From the NCBI GenBank assembly GCA_021769295.1, contig JAETTD010000018.1:1-52280 (forward strand): a stretch of 52,280 nucleotides of DNA, given 5' to 3'. The notes under the pieces were generated by a model that saw only the letters and a program-made list of their open reading frames with translations, had not been told where the DNA came from and did no database searches. Numbering within the stretch: position 1 is the first letter of the stretch; every line of letters starts with the position of its first letter. Below, one piece after another: positions 1 through 8,070 of the stretch. The stretch comes from Bacillota bacterium (GTDB lineage: Bacteria; Bacillota; Clostridia; Peptostreptococcales; Anaerovoracaceae). The translations under genes were made by a program, and so were the position numbers.

Positions 1-34
1 CGATTTTATGGACTTCTTTTTTCCTTTTAGCCAT
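1..34 (-). CDS. 5' end of a gene cut by the window edge; possible IS256-family transposase
   Basis: Only eleven codons are present, reading MAKRKKEVHKI. An AGGAGG Shine-Dalgarno lies just upstream at 42-48, so this is a real start. The lysine-rich N-terminus resembles starts I recall for clostridial IS256-type transposases, which often read M-A-[RK]-[RK]-K-[RK]-E-V-H. Eleven residues cannot prove the family. A hairpin covering the Shine-Dalgarno lies directly upstream, as is known for transposase genes of some insertion sequences. The rest of the gene lies outside the window. Confidence 0.4.
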   Translation of the reverse strand, partial: MAKRKKEVHKI

Positions 35-39
35 TTTAA

Positions 40-78
40 AAGCCTCCTATGATAATTTTATTTTACCATAGAAGGCTT
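40..78 (-). promoter_or_regulatory. Leader hairpin sequestering the Shine-Dalgarno of the left-edge gene
   Basis: On the minus strand AAGCCTTCTATG pairs with CATAGGAGGCTT over 12 bp (one G-U pair) around a 15-nt loop. The 3' arm contains the AGGAGG of the gene at 1-34. On the plus strand the same hairpin is followed by a T7 run, so it could also terminate plus-strand transcripts. A hairpin with nearly the same loop occurs at 47615-47655. Confidence 0.55.
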
Positions 79-119
79 CCTTTTTTTAATATTTACAGAC
101 TTTTTTTCATAGGCTCTGC

Positions 120-340
120 AATTCAGACGATTGCGGCGGCACCATTTCGCCTGACTTTCAGTCGGCTGTGCGACAGCCCCTTTTAAACTGCCTCCAGTCG
201 GAGGCAGTTTCTGCGTAAATCCAAGGCGAATCTGTCAATGGCAGTGAATATTTAGCAAACCCGTCATACAATGTATGACGGATTCCCCAGATAGTGATGA
301 CGCCGGCGTAGCCGGGCAGTCAGCTTCCCCAATGTACAAT
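120..340. repeat. Intergenic palindromes; no gene
   Basis: No coding sequence is seen here. There is a perfect 11-bp hairpin at 185-210 (AAACTGCCTCC and its complement around AGTC). A palindrome at 263-279 (GTCATACAATGTATGAC) recurs almost exactly at 27015-27030. A GGCTGTGCGACAGCCCC motif near 162-180 recurs with one change near 18668-18684. These look like dispersed intergenic repeats of this genome. Confidence 0.5.
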
Positions 341-373
341 AAACCCCGAATTCATACATGAATTCGGGGTTTT
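341..373 (-). terminator. Intrinsic terminator after minD
   Basis: AAACCCCGAATTCAT is repeated in inverted order, forming a long stem only 8 bp after the minD stop. On the minus strand it is followed by the T-rich TTTATTGT. It closes the mre-mrdA-minD operon. Confidence 0.75.
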
Positions 374-380
374 CTGCAAA

Positions 381-1115
381 TTATTCTTCATCGAGCATCC
401 GCCTTATTCTTGCTGCCATAGCGACAAAGCGAGCCGATATCGGCGTATCGGTTATTGACGCTATCGGAATGCCGAGATTGGTGGAGATGTGGATGTTTTC
501 ATCTTCCTGAATTATTCCAACAATATTATCTCTTATGTTCTTTGTAACCTCATCAAAGCTTGGCGCACGTCCCGATTTCATGAGGTTTAAGTCTATTCGG
601 TTGACCACGTAAGCAATCTTCTCAATGCCTTGAGCCGCAATCGTCTCTTTGACGATTTGGGCGTTTCGCAGAGATGCATATTCAGGAGTAACCACTATCA
701 CTCCCATATCGCATCCGCCTGTAGCCACCACCATACCGTCGTCAATCCCTGCGGGAGCGTCGATGATTATATAATCGTATTTTTTCTTAAGCTTGTTGCA
801 TAGGACTTTTATGTGCAGAGGCGTTATTTCTCCGCTTGGTTTCTGCGGTGAAGCTGCCATGAATCTGAGTCCGGGAAAGGCTTTTACCTTTACGAGAGCC
901 TGCTTTATTCTGCAAACGCCTGTCAGTACATCATTTACATCGTAAACTATGTTGTTTTCCATACCGAGACACAAGTCCAGATTTCTCAGTCCCGTATCCA
1001 AGTCTATGAGGACGACATTGTGACCCTGACGTGCCAATGTTACTCCCAAATTGGCAGCAAGCATGGTCTTGCCTGTTCCGCCTTTTCCTGATGCAATTAC
1101 AATGGCTTTGCCCAT
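381..1115 (-). CDS. minD: Septum-site-determining ATPase MinD
   Basis: MinD is a membrane-associated ATPase that recruits MinC to block division away from mid-cell. The 244-residue protein has the deviant Walker A GKGGTGKT at residues 10-17. It also has the family stretch LRNLDLCLGMENNIVYDV and the switch region IDAPAGIDDG. The C-terminus ends in a short basic/hydrophobic stretch (FVAMAARIRRML) that could be the amphipathic membrane helix. The start ATG follows an AGGAGG. It is the last gene of radC-mreB-mreC-mreD-mrdA-minD and starts 32 bp after mrdA. Neither minC nor minE is visible beside it, whereas minC commonly sits between mreD/mrdA and minD in Firmicutes. Confidence 0.93.
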   Translation of the reverse strand: MGKAIVIASGKGGTGKTMLAANLGVTLARQGHNVVLIDLDTGLRNLDLCLGMENNIVYDVNDVLTGVCRIKQALVKVKAFPGLRFMAASPQKPSGEITPLHIKVLCNKLKKKYDYIIIDAPAGIDDGMVVATGGCDMGVIVVTPEYASLRNAQIVKETIAAQGIEKIAYVVNRIDLNLMKSGRAPSFDEVTKNIRDNIVGIIQEDENIHISTNLGIPIASITDTPISARFVAMAARIRRMLDEE

Positions 1116-1147
1116 AGGTCTCCTCCTGTCGGTTAATGTTGGTTAAA

Positions 1148-3895
1148 CTAATTCATCTTCGTTTCAAAATCTGCTGCGTCGTACTGATGCTCCGCCTCCA
1201 GGTATGCTCCGAGAACTTCTCTTGCTACAGGGGCGGCATTGCCTGATGTTCCTCCCTGAATCAGCAGAACCGCAACAGCAATCTTAGGGTTGTCTGCCGG
1301 AGCCATGGCTATGGTCCATGCAAAAGGAACATACTTATCTTTATATTTATTTATCTGAGACTGAGTTACCTTGTTGCCGCTGGCCTTTATGAGCGCAGCA
1401 TCAACGGCGTCATTTTCCGTCGGATAAGTCTCAGGGTCTTCCTTCATGAGGTCTTTCATAACTGCCTCGACCTCGCTCCACGAAACACCCGACGCTATTC
1501 CGGAAAGGTGCTTCTTGATGTATTCCACTTCATCAGCCGGATTGATGTATCCGTCTTTTTCTGCCGTTCCCGTCTTACCTGCCACTGCAAAAGGAAATCT
1601 TCTGAATACGCTTGCCAGTGTACCGTTGGTGGTAACGAGACGCATTCCCTCGATTACGCTTTCCATATCTTCTTTGTCAACGTCTATCTGAACAGGCTCG
1701 CCTTTTTCCTTTTCGCCTTCTCCTTCGATGCCCTTGATTATACTGGTCTCGTGTTTTAATCCGTAGCTTCCAAGGGTAGAAACATATTTGGCCATTTGAA
1801 GCGGAGTATAAGCGTTGTCACCCTGGCCTATGGCTATGTTAAACTCATCGCCTATGGTCCACGCTGCCTGATTGAAGTAGGAATATTTGCAAATGTCGGT
1901 AACGGTCTCCACCTTATCCTCTTTTACCTTTGTCTGCTCGCCAATCCTCTTAATTATTTCACCTCTCGAAGGGTTTTCCTCCGTCCAGCTTACTATGGTG
2001 TCTATATCCTTTCTGAGGGCTTCATCATCCTCAACGACAGAAGCCGGCCAAAAATCGGAGGCTGCGCTGTACAGATGATACCACAGAGAATTCTTGGTTC
2101 CTTCCATTTTACGCTCAGCGGATGCAAGAGGAGTTACGCTTTCGGCCAGTTCTATGCCGGTCTCTTCGCCGAGGCCGAATTCCTTTGCAACATTCATTAT
2201 CTTTTCGATAGTGATTTCCTCGTCGTATCCGAGAGATGAACCGTTATTCCAGTCGGTTCCCGTGGCGATGCAGTAAAAGAAGAAGTTACAGGAATTCTGA
2301 ATTCCGGTCTTGAGGATTTCAGAACCGTGGTTGCTCCTGTAGGTGTTCCAGTTATAGCACCCCCAGGTTCTGTCTCCCACCTTTACATATCCCTTGTCAT
2401 ATATTCTGCGGTTAGGGTCAAGTCCGCATTGCAGCGCCGCCACTGCCGTAACCGGCTTAAAAGTGGAGCCCGGCTGAACGGAAGCTCTTGTCGCCACGTT
2501 ATACAAAGGCGTAGGCGCAATAGGGTCCCGCGGGTTTACGCTCTGTACCGATGCCCAGTCCTCGGTGCTTATGCCCTCTGCAAAGATATTAGGGTCATAA
2601 TTAGGATAACTTGCCATGGCAAGTATGTCTCCCGTCTCTACATCTATGGCAACCACTGCCCCCGAGGCGCAGTTTGCATATCTGGTCTGCTTGACATTGC
2701 CGTACTTGCTTTTAAAGACTCCTCCCGTGGCGGTTGTCTGAATAGCCTGAGCAAGGCTTTCTTCGGCAACCTTCTGCAGGTCCAAGTCGATTGTCAGGTA
2801 CACGTTCTGTCCCGCAACCGGGTCTGTTTCGCTTATGGTCTCAATATAGTCTCCCATATTGTTTATTCTGACTGCCTTTACTCCGTCCGTTCCCTTAAGG
2901 TAGGATTCCATGGAAGCTTCCAGCCCGTCTTTGCCTATGAGGTCCGTAGCGTTGTATCCTTTTTCCGTAACATACTCCTCATACTGAGAATCGGAAATGC
3001 TTCCCATATATCCTATCACGTGGGCAAGGGTGGTTCCGTTGGGGTAGTAGCGCACCGTTTCAGAGGCAATTTCAACGCCCTTCATATCCGTCGTCATTTC
3101 CTCCAGATACATAACAGTATTATCGGAAACGTCCTTTGCAATGGTGCTTGAACGGTACTTGTTGTATCCTAAGGTTTTAACTTCTTCCCTTATCCTGAAA
3201 ATCTTTCTCGCTTCGTCATCGGAAAGGCTTTCGTCTATCTTATACTTATCTCTGAGCTTTCGGAAGGCTTCTTCTGCGCTCAGATTGGTCTTTAAATCGT
3301 ATTTTTTAAGGAAATTTTCCTTTTCAGTGTCAAAGGTATACGTCATGCTGCGGATGTTAATCGGAGGATAAACTCCGTATGTTTCCTGCAGCTCCTCTGC
3401 CGCCTTGTATCTGTCAAGCTGCGGGTCTATTTCATACTGGGTTCTCAGGGCGTTGAAGGCCTGCTCAGCGCTCAAATCCGTTGAAAACCCCTTATCTCTC
3501 AGCCATTCTTCCCTTTCCTCATCATAGGAATACCAAAACAAACCGTTCGAAAGCATGATAGGAAAATTGTCTATATATTCGTCGCCGTTGGATTCCAAAA
3601 CGTTTACAAGTCGGTATGCCGTATCGTTTATCTCCTCGGTGGACAGGCCGCTTACATTAAAAGTAACCGTAAAAATCTGCCTGTTGGTGGCAATGACACG
3701 GCCGTATCTGTCTAAAATCTCCCCTCTCGGAGCCGAAGTCGTAATATACTTTGTATTTTGACCTTCGGCAGCCTCAGCCCAAGTTTCTTTCTCAATGACA
3801 GTAAGCACAAAAAGCCTTATGCATAAAATGAGCACAAGGACTATGACCAATGCCAATATTTGATAAAATCTCGAATTAAGGGTTCTTTTATTCAT
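1148..3895 (-). CDS. mrdA: Penicillin-binding protein 2 (elongasome transpeptidase)
   Basis: This class B PBP cross-links peptidoglycan during elongation with MreBCD and a RodA partner. It has a short cytoplasmic tail, one membrane segment at about residues 12-34, a pedestal region, and a transpeptidase domain. The catalytic motifs are STFK (477-480), SCN (535-537) and KTGT (774-777). At 915 residues it is much longer than the usual 600-700. Two features explain this. The pedestal carries a tandem duplication (about 128-178 and 193-243, each with a LSAE[QE]AF core followed by a D-x-L/D-x-x motif). A helical insert of about 60 residues also follows KTGT (around 790-850). Its ATG overlaps the mreD stop as ATGA, so the two are translationally coupled. 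Confidence 0.93.
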   Translation of the reverse strand: MNKRTLNSRFYQILALVIVLVLILCIRLFVLTVIEKETWAEAAEGQNTKYITTSAPRGEILDRYGRVIATNRQIFTVTFNVSGLSTEEINDTAYRLVNVLESNGDEYIDNFPIMLSNGLFWYSYDEEREEWLRDKGFSTDLSAEQAFNALRTQYEIDPQLDRYKAAEELQETYGVYPPINIRSMTYTFDTEKENFLKKYDLKTNLSAEEAFRKLRDKYKIDESLSDDEARKIFRIREEVKTLGYNKYRSSTIAKDVSDNTVMYLEEMTTDMKGVEIASETVRYYPNGTTLAHVIGYMGSISDSQYEEYVTEKGYNATDLIGKDGLEASMESYLKGTDGVKAVRINNMGDYIETISETDPVAGQNVYLTIDLDLQKVAEESLAQAIQTTATGGVFKSKYGNVKQTRYANCASGAVVAIDVETGDILAMASYPNYDPNIFAEGISTEDWASVQSVNPRDPIAPTPLYNVATRASVQPGSTFKPVTAVAALQCGLDPNRRIYDKGYVKVGDRTWGCYNWNTYRSNHGSEILKTGIQNSCNFFFYCIATGTDWNNGSSLGYDEEITIEKIMNVAKEFGLGEETGIELAESVTPLASAERKMEGTKNSLWYHLYSAASDFWPASVVEDDEALRKDIDTIVSWTEENPSRGEIIKRIGEQTKVKEDKVETVTDICKYSYFNQAAWTIGDEFNIAIGQGDNAYTPLQMAKYVSTLGSYGLKHETSIIKGIEGEGEKEKGEPVQIDVDKEDMESVIEGMRLVTTNGTLASVFRRFPFAVAGKTGTAEKDGYINPADEVEYIKKHLSGIASGVSWSEVEAVMKDLMKEDPETYPTENDAVDAALIKASGNKVTQSQINKYKDKYVPFAWTIAMAPADNPKIAVAVLLIQGGTSGNAAPVAREVLGAYLEAEHQYDAADFETKMN

Positions 3896-4392
3896 TTAAA
3901 GTACCTGTCTTTGTGGTATTTCACAACTCTCTTAATCATTATCATATAAATCAAAGTTATCACAGCAAGCGAATAAAGCATCACCCAGACCGCATTGGAG
4001 AAAGCATAGGAAAGGCCCAAAGGAATTCCGGCCATTTTGTACAGTCCCCAATTTATCAGATAATATAAGTTAAACGAAACAATCGATACTATCCACATGC
4101 TGATTATGTTTTCTATGTTGGCGTATTCTCTCATAATCAGGATAGCTACGGCTACGATTACAAGAGCTATCGGAGTCGGACCCACGACGTATCCGTAGCA
4201 CACATCGTAGAGAAGCCCGAATACCGCACCGTAAATCAAGCCATACATGTCCTTTTCGTATAAGAATGAAAATATGACCACAAGGCAGAGCAAAAGATTC
4301 GGTGTGTATCCGCCTATGCTGATCATATTAAGCAGCGAGTTCTGTATTAAAAAAGCAATCAAGAAGAATATACCGGCTTTCCAATATCTCAT
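3892..4392 (-). CDS. mreD: Rod shape-determining membrane protein MreD
   Basis: MreD is a small integral membrane partner of MreC and PBP2 in the elongation machine. The 166-residue protein is almost entirely hydrophobic, with about five membrane segments and a basic C-terminus (RVVKYHKDRYFK). Identification rests on size, topology and position between mreC and mrdA, since MreD sequences are poorly conserved. Both ends overlap neighbours by ATGA, which implies coupled translation. Confidence 0.88.
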   Translation of the reverse strand: MRYWKAGIFFLIAFLIQNSLLNMISIGGYTPNLLLCLVVIFSFLYEKDMYGLIYGAVFGLLYDVCYGYVVGPTPIALVIVAVAILIMREYANIENIISMWIVSIVSFNLYYLINWGLYKMAGIPLGLSYAFSNAVWVMLYSLAVITLIYMIMIKRVVKYHKDRYFK

Positions 4393-5207
4393 ATTATCAC
4401 CGCTACTTTCCTGAGTCCGTTAAAGTTCACTGCAGGTTCAACAACTATCTCTTTTACCAGCTTGTCGCTGCTATAAGTCACGGACTTGACCCTTCCGATT
4501 TCTATTCCCGCAGGGTATATTCCCATGCCGGAGCTTATCAGAATGTCGCCCTCCGCAACCGTCGAATTATCATCGAGCATGTAACCCGAAAAAGCGCCTT
4601 TTTCATTTCCTGCCACGACTCCCAGCTGGCTTCCGTCTCTCGCAAGGCTGAAGCTTATCTTGCTTCCTTCGTCTATAGCAGGCATCACCTTTGCCCAGCC
4701 GTCGCCTGCTTCGGTCACTCTGCCGACCAGTCCGGCGCCGTCAATTACTATGCTGCCCGCCGATATTCCGGCCTCTGTGCCCCTGTCTATGGAAAAAATA
4801 CCCAACCAGTTGGAGTTATCTCTCAAAGACACATCGGCAGTAACCACATTGAAGACCTGAGACGTATAGTCGTAGTTAAGCAATCCCGCAAGCTGCTGGA
4901 GCTGTTCAAGCTGTGCTGCTTCAAGTTTTGCCTGAGCAAGTTCGCGTTCGAGAGCATCGTTTTTTTCTTCCAGCTCATCTATCTCTTTCTGCAAATCCTT
5001 ATGAGAAATTATTCCGGCAGCTCCGTCTCTGAGATTTCCTCCTAAAGAAGAGAAAAAGTCAGAAATACCCGATGTGCCGTTATTCAGGACCGCAGAAAAT
5101 ATATTTCCTTCTCCCCCTGACACCACAGACAATACAAATATCAATGCCAGAACCACCAGCAAAGATAAAAGGCTTGCTATCAATTTGTGTTCTCTAATCC
5201 ATTTCAT
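4389..5207 (-). CDS. mreC: Rod shape-determining protein MreC
   Basis: MreC is a bitopic scaffold that links MreB filaments to extracytoplasmic PBPs. The 272 residues show an N-terminal cytoplasmic stretch, one membrane helix (about 10-30), a coiled coil (about 70-105, rich in E, L and K) and a beta-rich C-terminal domain with GIFSIDRGTEAGISAGSIVI typical of the family. It starts 3 bp after the mreB stop and overlaps mreD by ATGA. Confidence 0.93.
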   Translation of the reverse strand: MKWIREHKLIASLLSLLVVLALIFVLSVVSGGEGNIFSAVLNNGTSGISDFFSSLGGNLRDGAAGIISHKDLQKEIDELEEKNDALERELAQAKLEAAQLEQLQQLAGLLNYDYTSQVFNVVTADVSLRDNSNWLGIFSIDRGTEAGISAGSIVIDGAGLVGRVTEAGDGWAKVMPAIDEGSKISFSLARDGSQLGVVAGNEKGAFSGYMLDDNSTVAEGDILISSGMGIYPAGIEIGRVKSVTYSSDKLVKEIVVEPAVNFNGLRKVAVII

Positions 5208-5210
5208 ATG

Positions 5211-6266
5211 TTATACTTCGGTTCCTCTCCTCTTGGACTTTCTTGTATAAACCTTGAGCTTTTCAATATCTTCAAGTCCCTTGCCCGTTCCTATGGCAAC
5301 GGCTTCAAAAGAGTTTTCCGCTATTGCCACATCCATATCCGTCTTCTTCTTGATAAGCCTGTCGAGATTGTGGATGTTTGCACCGCCTCCGGAAAGCATC
5401 ATTCCGTGCTCCGCTATATCAGCCGCAATTTCAGGCGGCGCCTTCTCGATAGTGGTCTTGACGGCATCCACCACTATATCCATAGACTCCTGAAGAGCGA
5501 TCATAATGTCCTTATTGGTTACTTCCAAAGTCTTAGGAAGTCCGGAGATTATATCTCTTCCTCTCGCATTCATCGTCTCAATTATTTCATTTCCAAATTC
5601 ATCTTCATCCATGCATGCACAGCCTAAATTTATTTTAAGTTCTTCGGCCGTCTTGTCTCCTATCAGAAGGGCGTGACGTTTCCTCATATACTGCACTATC
5701 GCATCATTGAACTTATCGCCTGCATGGCGAATGGACGTGCTGGCAACCACTCCTCCGAGAGCTATAATAGCCACATCGGTAGTTCCTCCGCCTATGTCGG
5801 CTATCATACAGCCGGTGGTGCCGTCTACAGGCAGGCCCGCTCCTATTGCCGCTGCCATAGGCTCCTCAAGAATATAGACTTCAGTAGCTCCCATCTGCCG
5901 CACCACTTCTTCAACGGCACGCTTTTCAACTTCCGTTACGCCTGTAGGCACTCCTACGGCAACACGGTAGTTTCTCATTTTTTTCTGTTCCATGGCTCTT
6001 TCTATAAAAGTTCTGAGCATGTCTGCAGTTTTGTCAAAATCGGAGATAACGCCATCCTGGAGAGGTCTTACGACGGAGATGTTTCTCGGAGCTTTGCCTA
6101 TCATGGCTTTTGCTTCCGCTCCTACCGCAAGAATCTTTGAAATATCCGAATCCACTGCGATGACAGAAGGTTCGTTAAGCACTATACCGCTGTCCTTTAC
6201 ATATATCAACGTGTTAGCCGTTCCTAAATCGATACCCATATCTTTTGCTCTAAAAAAACTGCACAT
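5211..6266 (-). CDS. mreB: Rod shape-determining actin homologue MreB
   Basis: MreB is a bacterial actin that positions the lateral-wall synthesis machinery. The 351-residue length is normal. Visible motifs are the phosphate-1 loop GIDLGTANTLIYV near the N-terminus, the phosphate-2 loop IADIGGGTTDVAII, and LSGGGANIHNLD. The N-terminus (MCSFFRAKD) is typical of the family and may act as a membrane anchor. The ATG follows GAGGTG. It lies 17 bp after radC, in an operon with mreC and mreD. Confidence 0.96.
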   Translation of the reverse strand: MCSFFRAKDMGIDLGTANTLIYVKDSGIVLNEPSVIAVDSDISKILAVGAEAKAMIGKAPRNISVVRPLQDGVISDFDKTADMLRTFIERAMEQKKMRNYRVAVGVPTGVTEVEKRAVEEVVRQMGATEVYILEEPMAAAIGAGLPVDGTTGCMIADIGGGTTDVAIIALGGVVASTSIRHAGDKFNDAIVQYMRKRHALLIGDKTAEELKINLGCACMDEDEFGNEIIETMNARGRDIISGLPKTLEVTNKDIMIALQESMDIVVDAVKTTIEKAPPEIAADIAEHGMMLSGGGANIHNLDRLIKKKTDMDVAIAENSFEAVAIGTGKGLEDIEKLKVYTRKSKRRGTEV

Positions 6267-6283
6267 AATTTAACACCTCATTT

Positions 6284-6961
6284 TTATATTTTTCCCATTG
6301 CTCTCATACTCATATATCGTCCGTCTCCTATAACCAAATGGTCAACCACACGTATCCCGAGAATCCTGCCGCATTCAACAAGTCTTGCGGTAGTTGCAAA
6401 GTCCTCCTTGCTTGGCATCGGGTCGCCGCTGGGATGATTGTGTACAAAGACTACGGCAGCAGCGCTCTTTTTGACCGCCTTGCTGAACACCTCCCTCGGA
6501 TGAACTATGGTACTGCTCAGTTCTCCTACGGATATGGTCTCAATGGATATGATTCCTCCTTTGGATGTCAGAAGCAAAGCCTTAAAAATCTCACGCTTCT
6601 GATACCTCATATCCTCCATTACAAGTTCCGCAATGTCCTCGTCGTTTTCTATTATCGTTCCTGCGCTGACAGGCTTTGAAGCTATACGCTTTCCCAGCTC
6701 TGCAGCAGCGGCAATCCTGGCAGCCTTGGCCTTGCCTATGCCGTTTATGGACATAAGCTCTTCGAGAGAGCTTTCTCTCAGATAGCAAATTCCGGTGCTG
6801 TCCTTTGAGAGCACCTCTTCTGCCAGCTCCATTGCAGACTTCTCTTTGGTTCCGGAATTGATGAGCAGAGCCAGCAGTTCCCTGTTGGACAAGCTTTCAA
6901 CTCCGAGAGAAAGACATTTTTCCACAGGACGTTCATATTCCGGTAATAACTTGATTTTCAT
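6284..6961 (-). CDS. radC: RadC family JAB-domain protein
   Basis: The protein has an N-terminal helix-hairpin-helix region (LMSINGIGKAKAARI, about 69-83) and a C-terminal JAB/MPN metalloprotease-like domain. The zinc motif VHNHPSGDPMPSKED spans about 173-187. Its biochemical role is unresolved; the original link to DNA repair was withdrawn. The 225-residue length is normal. It is the first gene of the mre operon, a position conserved in many Firmicutes, and follows AAGGAGAAGGT. Confidence 0.93.
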   Translation of the reverse strand: MKIKLLPEYERPVEKCLSLGVESLSNRELLALLINSGTKEKSAMELAEEVLSKDSTGICYLRESSLEELMSINGIGKAKAARIAAAAELGKRIASKPVSAGTIIENDEDIAELVMEDMRYQKREIFKALLLTSKGGIISIETISVGELSSTIVHPREVFSKAVKKSAAAVVFVHNHPSGDPMPSKEDFATTARLVECGRILGIRVVDHLVIGDGRYMSMRAMGKI

Positions 6962-7047
6962 ACCTTCTCCTTTTAAAAATTTTAATATGAAAATCTCTCC
7001 TGCCCGCCCTGTACTTTCCTTTTTTCAAAAGCATATTATCGGTTGGT

Positions 7048-7076
7048 ATTATACCATTTTCTTATAAAAAGTACAA
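7048..7076 (-). promoter_or_regulatory. Sigma-A promoter of the radC-mre-minD operon
   Basis: On the minus strand TTGTAC (7071-7076) is separated by 17 bp from a perfect TATAAT (7048-7053). It lies about 90 bp upstream of the radC start. Spacing and match are good. The opposite flank leads into the divergent DUF1540 gene. Confidence 0.7.
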
Positions 7077-7154
7077 GGGCGGCTTCCGTAATAATTTGTG
7101 AAGATTTGGTCATAATACTCTTGTAAAGCAAAACAACAAGGAGGACTTAAACTT

Positions 7155-7322
7155 ATGACTTGTAAAAATCATCAGACAATAAGATGCACGGTAGATCAGT
7201 GCATGCATCATGCGAAAACAGAAAATTTCTGCGCCCTTGATTCCATTACGGTAGGCACTCACGAAGCTAACCCAAGCATGGATCAGTGTACGGACTGCTT
7301 ATCTTTCGAAAAGGGAAGATAA
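7155..7322 (+). CDS. DUF1540 small cysteine-rich protein
   Basis: This is a 55-residue ORF starting at ATG after AGGAGG (7139-7144). Its cysteine pattern C11-x4-C16-x9-C26-x18-C45-x2-C48 fits the DUF1540 family, short metal-binding-type proteins common in spore-forming Firmicutes. The function is unknown. Metal binding is inferred from the cysteines. It lies divergent from the mre operon and just upstream of sigK, which hints at sporulation expression but does not show it. Confidence 0.75.
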   Translation: MTCKNHQTIRCTVDQCMHHAKTENFCALDSITVGTHEANPSMDQCTDCLSFEKGR

Positions 7323-7428
7323 AAGCTTTACAAGCCCCTCAAATAGGTACCTGCCTTTTTTACGGTAGTCATGCACCGGACATCTTTCGGCGGCATATAG
7401 TTTTAATCTATAGAGGGGGTTTACATAA

Positions 7429-8070
7429 ATGAGCAGTTCTTTTCCAAATCCACTTACAGAAAAGGAAGAACAATATTACGTAAAATTACTGGAACAAAAT
7501 GATTCTGAGGCACGAGCCGTACTCATAGAGCGAAACTTGAGGCTGGTGGCTCATATCGCAAAAAAATACTCGGGACCGGGAGTAAGTCAGGACGACCTGA
7601 TTTCTATCGGAACCATAGGTCTGATAAAAGCCGTAAATACTTATTCAGGCAAAAAATCCACCCGCCTTGCCACCTACGCCGCAAAATGCATAGAAAATGA
7701 AATTCTAATGAGTATAAGGGCTTCCAAGCGCATCAGGCAGGAAATATCCCTCAGCCTGCCCATAGGCGTTGACAAGGACGGAAATGAAATAAGTTTTAAC
7801 GATATTTTAGGTACCGATACCGATGAAATCGTAGATTCAATTGCGCTCAGGATTCAGGTCGGCAAACTTCACGGAGCTCTTAAACAAGCGCTTACCGAGA
7901 GGGAACAAGTCGTAATAATTTCGAGATACGGCCTTGACGGAGGCGAACCCAAACCTCAGCGTGAAATCGCAAAAGCCCTCGGTATAAGCAGGTCTTACGT
8001 TTCGAGAATCGAAAAAAAAGCTTTGGAAAAACTCAGGGATTACCTTAAAGATTATACACAGGAAGCTTAA
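7429..8070 (+). CDS. sigK: Sporulation sigma factor SigK
   Basis: SigK directs late mother-cell transcription during sporulation. The 213-residue protein starts FPNPLTEKEEQYY, matching the mature N-terminus of Bacillus SigK. It has region 2 ([29 protein letters not shown]) and a region 4 helix-turn-helix (QREIAKALGISRSYVSRIEK). It lacks the roughly 20-residue hydrophobic pro-sequence of Bacillus SigK, and the gene is intact, without a skin insertion; both traits are known for other clostridia. RBS is GAGGGGGT. A CATATAGTT at 7394-7402 with AC about 17 bp upstream weakly resembles a mother-cell sigma promoter. Its stop overlaps the stop of the convergent pbp gene. Confidence 0.87.
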   Translation: MSSSFPNPLTEKEEQYYVKLLEQNDSEARAVLIERNLRLVAHIAKKYSGPGVSQDDLISIGTIGLIKAVNTYSGKKSTRLATYAAKCIENEILMSIRASKRIRQEISLSLPIGVDKDGNEISFNDILGTDTDEIVDSIALRIQVGKLHGALKQALTEREQVVIISRYGLDGGEPKPQREIAKALGISRSYVSRIEKKALEKLRDYLKDYTQEA

